Source: Fidelibacterota bacterium (lineage in GTDB: Bacteria > Marinisomatota > Marinisomatia > Marinisomatales > UBA1611). Taken from it: a stretch of 20,825 nt of DNA. The notes under the pieces were generated by a model, which was not told where the DNA came from, ran no database searches, and worked only from the letters and a program-made list of their open reading frames with translations. The first letter of the stretch is position 1. Each line of letters opens with the position of its first letter. Shown here piece after piece: positions 14,601 through 20,825 of this stretch. Where the stretch lies: NCBI GenBank assembly GCA_002718285.1, contig PBAR01000002.1:65584-86408 (forward strand). The letters are read 5' to 3'. Made by a program: the position numbers and the translations under genes.

Positions 14601-14974
14601 AGGATTTCTGTACCATCAAAATGAAGATTTAATATAAGGCTATCAGAACCTGCAGCAATACTATCAAAGGTAGCATAAAAGACTACACGTGCTGATCCGT
14701 CACCCAAAACTGAATAGTCAGAAGAGAATGTTGAACCCGCACCCGTCGAGAGCGCTCCAGAAATTTCTACCATTGCTGGCATAGAGATTACATCAAATTG
14801 GATTCCACCTACACTATGATTTGGATTGGATAATGTTACAGGGACGACAATTTCATCTGTATAACCATCAACAACAACATGTCCTAGATTTACCGTTACA
14901 TCTTGTCCATAAAGTACAATTTGGCAAACTAGAAAAGATAAAAACAAGCGAATTGACTGTTGTAATAATTTCAT
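11618..14974 (-). CDS. Exported modular protein: five cohesin-like modules, nested adhesin domain, T9SS-type sorting domain
   Basis: 1118 aa. Signal peptide about residues 1-23 (hydrophobic core, ending LYGQ). Five related beta-sandwich modules resembling cohesin/dockerin-partner domains span about 24-157, 160-295, 608-737, 742-876 and 878-1015. Each has a core strand like GIQFDVISMP, GMQFDIYDSP or LLYFEILDYP. An FN3 domain seems split: its first strands (PHNLVAENGMDAKVLLTWEA, 301-320) and its remainder (EIDEYLIYRS to TNVVSATP, 542-605) flank an inserted cleaved-adhesin/MAM-like domain (about 329-485, from FTEDFESG to WAIDDIIM). Residues about 1025-1118 (PNYPNPFNPST, IYDLMGRKI, SAGVYIYRL, KMILMK) form the C-terminal sorting domain used for type IX secretion or an analogous route. 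It is likely surface-attached or secreted, possibly adhesive. It has no catalytic motif that I recognise. The gene stands alone, with a 211-base upstream gap. Confidence 0.85.
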   Translation of the reverse strand: MKLLQQSIRLFLSFLVCQIVLYGQDVTVNLGHVVVDGYTDEIVVPVTLSNPNHSVGGIQFDVISMPAMVEISGALSTGAGSTFSSDYSVLGDGSARVVFYATFDSIAAGSDSLILNLHFDGTEILSAMLDIGIYNLVVSDQDGNILSSSGINGSITIGNVIYLSATSDTGDVEETVSINIKMNNTGIVSGMQFDIYDSPNYVDIFNFLPIGRAEGFTVASNDLENGYTRVVLFDSGNNGNIPAGTGPVLQMNMVIDTEAYADQVSLNFANVNITDDIGGLYWIADVDSGTVTVFPGYIEEPHNLVAENGMDAKVLLTWEAPYGPIPEEFTEDFESGEISDEWEVNSNGNGWYVTDNGSSNWWSIPGHTFYAVSNDDGYIGEDTPDNDGNDYLIMPAINMSGASSVTLNFASYFTGEYGQTADIAVSVDGGANYTDIASIEPAGQWVLTSVDLSEFGGNQNVQVAFHSNDNGGWASGWAIDDIIMTFSNVQFTRHLHFELTELGSWAMQADKADVIERFPGKIPYDWRVDLQNPLLSDSRPLEIDEYLIYRSLDNVNFENIGNVDGNNLSYLDEDVINSTVYYYYVTAVYPSGGESSPTNVVSATPVEWVELWMDDGASLSGQMDTLDFYVNNETSIGLLYFEILDYPDVLNSIAVLPTDRTEGWSLEIVDIANGNMAITGIALNEPLASGNTAVCRAVVYPVADEEVTVNLSFAGASIQDQNFTELNWTTESASYEVGIETQYLMLTGGYGTPGNGFTSSIIMQNTQPVYGIQVDIIADPPFITGTDYSFNSSLDLTNWTLTGDMVGNVYRLIAFDNTSSSPINPGTFHIADIAYDVVAGSPDSSISDISFQEAIVSDINSLPMYVEGIGHTVYIGQPSVVYSIENVSGELTPGGSGSFEIHMHNTETAYITELYIIDMPNYIANAVVTGIGRFSSGIIDGSTGENDEGLLYCLGYDFTTGIIPGSGAILQVDAQFSQNITNPELILMFESASTGDMNAGPIFSIDSGFGQFIGTNLTSNKEIVYPLEFALHPNYPNPFNPSTMITYDLENKANVRLDIYDLMGRKISNIINKKQPAGRHMVMWHGSDSFNNTVSAGVYIYRLQVDNHVFNRKMILMK

Positions 14975-15185
14975 TAAGCTCTCTATTTATGTTATCCATC
15001 TCCGAATAATTTTAAAATCTCGAAGCAAAGATTGGACTTCTCTTTGTGGGAAAAATAGTTAATTAAATTTACATAAAATAACAATTTTTTGCCGAGAAAA
15101 CACTTATAATTTTAATTTAAAAGTAAATGAATCAAATTATACTAACAAAATTTTTCTTAAGAAATTATAATTCATTTTTAATCAA
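14975..15185. other. Intergenic stretch between secA and the modular surface-protein gene
   Basis: 211 AT-rich bases downstream of secA and upstream of the 1118-aa gene, both on the - strand, so it should hold the secA transcript end and a promoter for the surface protein. Two weak inverted repeats are visible: CAAAGA/TCTTTG at 15026-15031 and 15041-15046, and a TTCTTAAGAA palindrome near 15152. Neither has a T run that would make a convincing terminator. Confidence 0.4.
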
Positions 15186-18100
15186 TTATACTTGTTTGAA
15201 ACCTTGACTTAGATATTGCTGAAGCTTTTTATATTTAATTTCAATTTTCTTCCCATCCGGACTCATAACTGCTATTTTGTCATTTCGTCCAATTTTCTTT
15301 TCAGCAATAATTGGCGACTTGATTTGTTGAGGTTGGCTGCTTCTTTGCTGAGCATCAGGCTGGCCAGCAAACCCCATACCTGTAGTGTCCTGGTGCTGCA
15401 TTTGCAAATTTCGAACAGAGTCTCCTCTATTCCGTGATTGTTCATTTACACCTTGAATTTGGGTTCTAAATAAGCGCTGTACAGTGGTAGCATTCATATC
15501 TAACATCATTTCTTGAAACAAGTTAAAACCTTCTGACTTGTACTCTAATAGTGGATTTTTCTGACCATAAGCTCTCAAATTTATTCCCTCTCGGAGTTGA
15601 TCCATCGCATATAAATGGTCTTTCCATTTCTCATCTATGGTTTTTAATATTACAAAACGTTCAAAACCTCTCATCATTTCAGGTGGCATCAAAGATTCTC
15701 TGGCTTTATAAATTTTCTCGGATTCATCCAATATCCAATCACCTAATTCATCAGCAGTAAAATCATCTTTTTTTAGCTTATGTTTAATTTTTTCATATGA
15801 GATATCTAACATAAGGTGAGATGAAAACACCTGCTTTAAATGTCCCCAATCCCACAGATCTTGCTCACCTATTTCAGTTTGTGCTTCAATTTCATCTAAA
15901 ATAAAATCATCGATAATCTGCAAAACATTATCATACATATTTTTACCCGACAAAGCCTGTTTTCGAATATCATAAACCACCTGACGTTGCTGATTCATAA
16001 CATCATCATATTCAAGTAAATGTTTTCGGATTCCAAAATTTCGTACTTCTACTTTTTTTTGGGCATTGCTAATTGCCCTGGTAACCATTCTAGCAGAAAT
16101 AACTTCACCTTCTTCAACTCCCATTCGCTCCATGATAGCAGCCACCCTATCTGACCCAAATAAACGCATTAAATCATCTTCCAAAGATAAATAAAACCTG
16201 GATGACCCAGGATCTCCCTGCCTACCACTACGTCCACGTAATTGCAAATCAATTCGTCTCGATTCATGACGCTCTGTACCAATAATATGCAATCCTCCTG
16301 ATCCTTTAACACCGTCTCCAAGTTTAATATCTGTTCCACGTCCAGCCATATTTGTAGCAATAGTTACTGCACCAGGTTGACCAGCACGAGCAACAATTTC
16401 TGCTTCACTTTTATGTTGCTTAGCATTTAAAACATTATGAGGAATATTTTTTCGTTTAAGCATACGTGATAATAGTTCTGATACCTCTACTGATATTGTG
16501 CCAACAAGAACTGGTTGACCTTTTTGGTAACATTCAGAAATCTCTTCAATAGCAGCATTGTATTTTTCTCGCTTAGTTTTATAAACAAGGTCATCACGAT
16601 CATCCCTAACTAATGGACGGTGAGTTGGCATAACAGTTACATCTAAACCATAAATAGCACCCAACTCTTCTGCTTCTGTTTCTGCAGTACCTGTCATACC
16701 TGCGAGTTTGTCATAAAGTCTAAAATAATTTTGAATAGTAATAGTAGCCAGAGTTTGTGTTTCTCGTTCAATGCGTACATTTTCCTTAGCTTCTAAAGCC
16801 TGATGTAAACCATCTGAATATCTTCTTCCAGGCAAGACCCGACCTGTAAATTCATCTACAATCATCACTTTTCCTTCCTGTACGACATAATCCACATCTT
16901 TTTCATACATGGTAAAGGCTCGAAGCAATTGATTAAAATTATGGATAGTGCCACTTCGCTCTGCATGAAGTTGATGGGCTTTTTCTTTCTTTTCATCTTT
17001 TTGATGATCATTCAAATCATTTCTTTCATCAATCTCATTTAACATCTCTCCCAAATCAGGTATAATAAATGTTTCTGGATTACCTGGAGATAAAAGATTT
17101 CTTCCTTTTTCAGTAATATCCATTACATGGCTTTTTTCATCAATCGAGAAATAAAGATCATCATCAACTTCATGCATCTTTTTATCTCTAATATGCATTC
17201 CTTCGACATCTTGAGAAAGCTTTAACATGCCTGGTTCCTGAAATATTTTCATGACTTGTCGATGTTTTGGCATACCTCTACTTGCCTGTAACAATTTTAA
17301 ACCAGCATTATCATCGTCTTTCTCGTCCAAATATTTTTGTGCTTCTCTAACCAGGTTAGAAACAAGTTTTGATTGTGTTTTTACCAAATGTTGAACTTCA
17401 GGTTTCAATTTTTGAAATGTATCATCTACTGGAGCATCAATAGTTCCTGAAATAATTAAAGGCGTTCTTGCTTCATCAATCAATACACTATCTACCTCAT
17501 CCACTATAGCATAAGCATGATCACGTTGAACTAAATGTTCTTTTTCCAGTGACATATTATCCCGGAGATAATCAAATCCAAATTCATTGTTTGTACCATA
17601 GGTAATATCCTTATTGTACATTTTACGCCGTTGAATATTATCCATTGAATTCAAAATAAATCCTACTGACAATCCAAGACGTTTATATACTTCACTCATC
17701 CATTCCGCATCTCGCTGAGCTAAATAATCATTTACTGTAATTACGTGAACACCGCGACCTGTCAATGCATTCAGAAAAATTGGCATTGTTGCCACCATTG
17801 TCTTACCTTCTTCAGTTTTCATTTCCGTAATTTTCCCTCTATGAAGAGTAATGGCTCCCATTATCTGGACATCATATGGGACCATTTCCCATATAATTTC
17901 TTGACCTGATACCTGCCAAGAGCTACCAGATATTCTTCTGCAAGTTTCCTTAACCATAGCAAATGCTTCAATCATTAAATTATTAAGCGCGTTCTGTTCT
18001 GCTTTTTTTATTATTTTATCGCTCTCCTTACGATTCATATTATCTGGTAAAGAATCTTTTTTATTTTGACGGGCTTTGATAACCATTTCTCGCATTTCAG

Positions 18101-18233
18101 AAGTTCGGCTACTCATATACTCATCTGATTTTGAAGAAAGTGTTTCATAGAATTGGTTTATATCTTTAACGATAGGAATAAGCTTTTTTGTTTCTCGTTC
18201 AGATTTTGTGCCAAATAATTTTGAAAGTACCAT
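15186..18233 (-). CDS. secA: Preprotein translocase ATPase SecA
   Basis: 1015 aa, the motor that pushes proteins through SecYEG. Nucleotide-binding motif residues 138-145 read MKTEEGKT, where most SecA proteins have GEGKT, so Glu141 replaces Gly. Other motifs are normal: DEVDS (245-249) with LIDEARTPLIISG, TATITIQ-NYFRLYDKLAGMTGTA (495-517), ATNMAGRGTDIKLG (626-639) and QLRGRSGRQGDPG (664-676). About 130 residues (270-400) inserted after the DEVD region (QHLVKTQSKL, ASRGMPKHRQ, DDDLYFSIDEK) make it longer than E. coli SecA and match the large insertion I know from FCB-group SecA. The C-terminus (KKIGRNDKIAVMSPDGKK to end) aligns with the usual KVGRNDPCPCGSGKK but has no cysteines, so no zinc/SecB-binding site. 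Its ATG lies 3 bases past the nusB stop. Confidence 0.96.
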   Translation of the reverse strand: MVLSKLFGTKSERETKKLIPIVKDINQFYETLSSKSDEYMSSRTSEMREMVIKARQNKKDSLPDNMNRKESDKIIKKAEQNALNNLMIEAFAMVKETCRRISGSSWQVSGQEIIWEMVPYDVQIMGAITLHRGKITEMKTEEGKTMVATMPIFLNALTGRGVHVITVNDYLAQRDAEWMSEVYKRLGLSVGFILNSMDNIQRRKMYNKDITYGTNNEFGFDYLRDNMSLEKEHLVQRDHAYAIVDEVDSVLIDEARTPLIISGTIDAPVDDTFQKLKPEVQHLVKTQSKLVSNLVREAQKYLDEKDDDNAGLKLLQASRGMPKHRQVMKIFQEPGMLKLSQDVEGMHIRDKKMHEVDDDLYFSIDEKSHVMDITEKGRNLLSPGNPETFIIPDLGEMLNEIDERNDLNDHQKDEKKEKAHQLHAERSGTIHNFNQLLRAFTMYEKDVDYVVQEGKVMIVDEFTGRVLPGRRYSDGLHQALEAKENVRIERETQTLATITIQNYFRLYDKLAGMTGTAETEAEELGAIYGLDVTVMPTHRPLVRDDRDDLVYKTKREKYNAAIEEISECYQKGQPVLVGTISVEVSELLSRMLKRKNIPHNVLNAKQHKSEAEIVARAGQPGAVTIATNMAGRGTDIKLGDGVKGSGGLHIIGTERHESRRIDLQLRGRSGRQGDPGSSRFYLSLEDDLMRLFGSDRVAAIMERMGVEEGEVISARMVTRAISNAQKKVEVRNFGIRKHLLEYDDVMNQQRQVVYDIRKQALSGKNMYDNVLQIIDDFILDEIEAQTEIGEQDLWDWGHLKQVFSSHLMLDISYEKIKHKLKKDDFTADELGDWILDESEKIYKARESLMPPEMMRGFERFVILKTIDEKWKDHLYAMDQLREGINLRAYGQKNPLLEYKSEGFNLFQEMMLDMNATTVQRLFRTQIQGVNEQSRNRGDSVRNLQMQHQDTTGMGFAGQPDAQQRSSQPQQIKSPIIAEKKIGRNDKIAVMSPDGKKIEIKYKKLQQYLSQGFKQV

Positions 18234-18236
18234 TTT

Positions 18237-18668
18237 TTAATTCGCTTTCTTCTTGTAATCTTTAAAAATAGAATCTAAAATTCCATTAATAAAACTAGAA
18301 CTCTCTTGAGTACTATATATTTTTGCTATTTCGACCATTTCACTAATTGTTACTTTCGGAGGGATATCATCCATAAAAAACATCTCACATATACCCATCC
18401 TCAACAAGATTTGATCAACCTGCGCAACTCGATCGAATTCCCAATTTTGCAAATGGATTTTTATCATTTCATCAGCCCATGCTGAATGTTTTGTAACACA
18501 ATGGTAAATTTTCTTAATAAAAGATTGATTTCTGTTATGATCAGGAAATGAATCAAAAAATCTTGCTAAAACTTTTAGAGGGGGTTCATCTGAAAACTGG
18601 CTGGCAAAAAGAGCTTGCATTGCTCTCTCTCTTGCAACTCTTCTTGTATTATGATTATAATTATTCAT
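18237..18668 (-). CDS. nusB: Transcription antitermination factor NusB
   Basis: 143 aa, all-helical. The N-terminal RRVARERAMQALFASQF matches the NusB Arg-rich RNA-binding start. The C-terminal half has the family signatures WEFDRVAQVDQILLRMGICEM and PPKVTISEMVEIAKIYSTQE-SSSFINGILD. NusB pairs with NusE (ribosomal protein S10) on the boxA sequence to support rRNA transcription. It lies 3 bases before secA and 23 bases after ilvE on the same strand, a co-transcribed housekeeping run. Linking nusB directly to secA is not a standard gene order; nusB is more often beside ribH. Confidence 0.93.
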   Translation of the reverse strand: MNNYNHNTRRVARERAMQALFASQFSDEPPLKVLARFFDSFPDHNRNQSFIKKIYHCVTKHSAWADEMIKIHLQNWEFDRVAQVDQILLRMGICEMFFMDDIPPKVTISEMVEIAKIYSTQESSSFINGILDSIFKDYKKKAN

Positions 18669-18691
18669 ATATATCTAATAATTAACTCAGT

Positions 18692-19726
18692 CTATTCACT
18701 TATAGTAATAACCCATCCGAAAGGGTCATCTATTTCTTGAAGTTGTATACCAACTAATGTATCACGAACTTTACTTGTCCAATCTCCAATTTCCCCATCA
18801 CCAATTATTAATTTTTCTTCTTGATAGGTTATTGAACCAACAGGATTAACTACCACGGCTGTACCAGTACAAAATACTTCATCAGCATATAAAATTTCAT
18901 CAATAGTAATTTCAGTTTCCAGCACGTCTAAATTAAGAATTTCTTTTGCAACAATTATCGCTGAATCACGTGTAACCCCTGGTAAAATAGATCCATCCAA
19001 ATACGGAGTTTTAACTATATTATCCTTAATAATGAAAATATTTGCAGAGCCAGCTTCTTCGATTCGACTTTCATGTTTTGCATTTAGATAAATTACTTCA
19101 TCAAATCCTTGTTTTTTTGCCTCTATCAAAGGATAGAGTGATGCAGAATAATTACCAATTGCTTTCGCATTTCCTGTTCCTTTTGGTGCTGCACGATGGT
19201 AATCTGAGTTTATTATTAAGTTAAGAGGTTTTACACCATTTTTAAAATAAGACCCCACAGGTGAAGCAAAAATGATAAATGTATATTCATTTACAGGTCT
19301 AACGCCAAGTACAGGTTCCGTACCCCATAAAATTGGGCGTATATATAGACTGCCTCTCCCAAAAGGAGGTAGATAATCTAAATTATCTATTACAGTTTTC
19401 ACCACGCTATTTTTAAAAAAATATTTATCTATTTCAGGTATACATAGACGCCTAGAAGATCTAATAATTCGTTTTGCGTTCATATCTGGGCGGAATAATA
19501 CTACGTTCCCTTTAGAAGATCTTAGAGCTTTCATACCTTCAAAAACACCTTGTCCATAATTTAAAACACCTGCTGCAGGTGATAATTCTATTGGACCGTA
19601 AGGAATTAACTCACCATCTGACCATTCACCATCCTTTGGATAGATTGCACGAAACATACTTTTTGTCTCTAAAACTTCAAAGCCTAGCTTGTCCCAGTTA
19701 ATATTAATTTCCCGTTGTTTTTTCAT
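18692..19726 (-). CDS. ilvE: Branched-chain amino acid aminotransferase
   Basis: 344 aa, PLP-dependent fold type IV enzyme that interconverts branched-chain 2-oxo acids with Leu, Ile and Val. The PLP-binding Lys is K188 in GNAKAIGNYSAS, followed by the family motif FDEVIYLNAKHESRIEEAGSANIF (from 208, with E224 and N229). The phosphate-binding GVTRDS (250-255) and the early NYGQGVFEGMKALRS (56-70) segment are also present. Length matches the BCAT subgroup of about 340-360 aa that is typical of Bacteroidetes and eukaryotes. Its ATG overlaps the stop of the acyl-CoA dehydrogenase gene (ATGA). The pairing suggests a link between branched-chain amino acid synthesis or breakdown and acyl-CoA oxidation. 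D-amino-acid transaminase is a relative but lacks this length. Confidence 0.93.
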   Translation of the reverse strand: MKKQREININWDKLGFEVLETKSMFRAIYPKDGEWSDGELIPYGPIELSPAAGVLNYGQGVFEGMKALRSSKGNVVLFRPDMNAKRIIRSSRRLCIPEIDKYFFKNSVVKTVIDNLDYLPPFGRGSLYIRPILWGTEPVLGVRPVNEYTFIIFASPVGSYFKNGVKPLNLIINSDYHRAAPKGTGNAKAIGNYSASLYPLIEAKKQGFDEVIYLNAKHESRIEEAGSANIFIIKDNIVKTPYLDGSILPGVTRDSAIIVAKEILNLDVLETEITIDEILYADEVFCTGTAVVVNPVGSITYQEEKLIIGDGEIGDWTSKVRDTLVGIQLQEIDDPFGWVITISE

Positions 19727-20825
19727 TTCATTAATTCACGACTGATGATAAGTTGTTGAATCTCTGATGTCCCTTCATAAATCTGTGTTATTTTCGCATC
19801 TCGCATTAATCGTTCAACCCCATATTCCCTCATATATCCATAGCCTCCATAGATCTGGACACATTCATTAGCAGCCTTCATAGCTACATTTGATGCGTAT
19901 AATTTCGCCATTGAACTTTCTTTTATATATGGTTCATCTATGTCTTTTAATTTTGCTGCACGCCAAACCAATAACCTCGCAGCATCAACATCTGTAGCCA
20001 TATTTGCAAGTTTATTTTTTATAGCACCGAATGATCCTATAATTTTCCCAAATTGTTTACGTTCTAGTGCATAGTTTGTAGCAGATTCTAACGCAGCACG
20101 TGCGATACCTAATGCCTGTGCTGCAATGCCAATACGTCCTCCAGCCAAAGTTTGCATAGCGATTTGAAATCCAATACCTTCTTCTCCTATTCTATTTTCA
20201 ATAGGTACTTTGCAGTTTTTAAAATATAATTCACAGGTATCGGATGCCCTGATTCCAAGTTTATCTTCCTTTTTCCCGACTGAAATTCCTGACATCTTTT
20301 TATCTACTATAAAAGCAGAAATACCTTTTGATCCTAGGCTTTTATCCGTAAGACAAAATAGGATCACTAAGTCCGAATTAATACCATTAGTTACCCAGTT
20401 TTTAATGCCATTTATAATATAATAATCATTCTCACGAATAGCATGAGTTCTTAGATTACTAGCATCAGAACCCGATTGAGGTTCACTGAGGCTATAAGCA
20501 CCCAGTTTTTCCCCATTAGCCAAGTTTTTCAAATATTTTATCTTTTGCAGATCAGTTCCCCAATCCATTAATAGTTGACAAACCAAAGAATTGTTTACAG
20601 ACATAATTGTAGATGTAGCTGCTTCTATAGCGGCAATTTCTTCCAATGCAATAACGTAGGATAATGTATCCATACCTGAACCATTATATTGTTCTGGAAC
20701 CATCATTCCCATAAAACCCAATTCCCCCATTAATTTTATTTCTTCATAGGGAAACTCAGAATTTTCATCACGATTAATTACATTTGGAGCTAAATGTTCA
20801 ATAGCAAATTCTCGCGCAGTTTTTT
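19723..20825 (-). CDS. Acyl-CoA dehydrogenase, 5' end outside window
   Basis: At least 367 residues. The frame stays open to the window edge (REFAIEHLAPNVINRDENSE before GELGFMG), so the ATG at 20730 is internal. Signatures in order are GFMGMMVPEQYNGSGMD, YSLSEPQSGSDAS (substrate/FAD-binding segment), NGIKNWVTNG, LAGGRIGIAAQALG, YALERKQFGKIIGSF, and CVQIYGGYGYMREYGVERLMRDAKI. The catalytic base is the Glu of IYEGTSEIQ, the position used by short-, medium- and short/branched-chain enzymes. This flavoenzyme oxidises an acyl-CoA to the 2-enoyl-CoA and passes electrons to ETF. Chain-length preference cannot be read from the sequence. The ATGA overlap with ilvE makes a branched-chain substrate such as isovaleryl- or isobutyryl-CoA attractive, but this is inference. 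Confidence 0.93.
   Translation of the reverse strand, partial: KTAREFAIEHLAPNVINRDENSEFPYEEIKLMGELGFMGMMVPEQYNGSGMDTLSYVIALEEIAAIEAATSTIMSVNNSLVCQLLMDWGTDLQKIKYLKNLANGEKLGAYSLSEPQSGSDASNLRTHAIRENDYYIINGIKNWVTNGINSDLVILFCLTDKSLGSKGISAFIVDKKMSGISVGKKEDKLGIRASDTCELYFKNCKVPIENRIGEEGIGFQIAMQTLAGGRIGIAAQALGIARAALESATNYALERKQFGKIIGSFGAIKNKLANMATDVDAARLLVWRAAKLKDIDEPYIKESSMAKLYASNVAMKAANECVQIYGGYGYMREYGVERLMRDAKITQIYEGTSEIQQLIISRELMK

Noticed and set aside
15026..15046. Six-bp inverted repeat CAAAGA/TCTTTG as a secA terminator or RNA element
   Set aside because: AT-rich short stem with a 9-base loop, no T run, and 140 bases beyond the secA stop.
1..20825. CRISPR arrays, insertion sequences, integrases or toxin-antitoxin pairs
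   Set aside because: No direct-repeat arrays, terminal inverted repeats or recombinase motifs were found on reading both strands.

Overview
The window is AT-rich bacterial chromosome. The best guess at its source is a member of the FCB superphylum, probably Candidatus Marinimicrobia (SAR406) or a close relative. Three features point that way. A large secreted protein ends in a PNYPNPFNPST-type C-terminal sorting domain. SecA carries a long insertion after its DEVD box that I associate with FCB-group SecA proteins. The cytochrome oxidase belongs to a subfamily in which coxB comes last. The phylum call is inference; no 16S gene or ribosomal protein is present to confirm it.

Region 1 (1-10326) is an aerobic respiratory island, almost all on the + strand. 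It opens inside a cytochrome b gene (C-terminal half only). An eight-heme membrane-anchored cytochrome c with a long periplasmic coiled coil follows. Two copper-handling genes then sit on the - strand: a CusF-SCO fusion lipoprotein and a cupredoxin-like secreted protein, separated by a clear intrinsic terminator. The + strand resumes with a 153-aa polytopic membrane protein, a 52-aa two-helix membrane protein with a GTG start, and an 8Fe-type (two [4Fe-4S]) ferredoxin. The oxidase operon runs coxA, coxC, a subunit IV gene, two small membrane-protein genes, then coxB. The likely logic is quinol -> cytochrome b complex -> multiheme cytochrome -> CuA of CoxB -> heme a/a3-CuB of CoxA, with SCO loading copper into CuA. 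The multiheme cytochrome and CoxB share almost the same acidic, Trp-containing C-terminal tail, also at nucleotide level, which suggests a common docking or assembly role. CoxA keeps the D-channel residues but has Ile where the K-channel Lys is expected.

Region 2 (10372-11482, - strand) holds a DUF983 two-zinc-ribbon membrane protein without any standard start codon in its open frame, a tRNA-Leu(UAG), and a 136-aa protein with two predicted helix-turn-helix domains.

Region 3 (11618-14974, - strand) is one 1118-aa exported modular protein. It has five cohesin-like beta modules, an adhesin/MAM-like domain nested inside a fibronectin type III domain, and a C-terminal sorting domain.

Region 4 (15186-20825, - strand) is a compact housekeeping run: an acyl-CoA dehydrogenase (5' end outside the window), ilvE (ATGA overlap), nusB and secA. 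SecA has Glu in place of the first Gly of the usual GEGKT nucleotide-binding motif, and it lacks the C-terminal zinc-binding cysteines.

No CRISPR array, insertion sequence, phage gene or replication origin was seen. No gene-free stretch exceeds about 215 bases.
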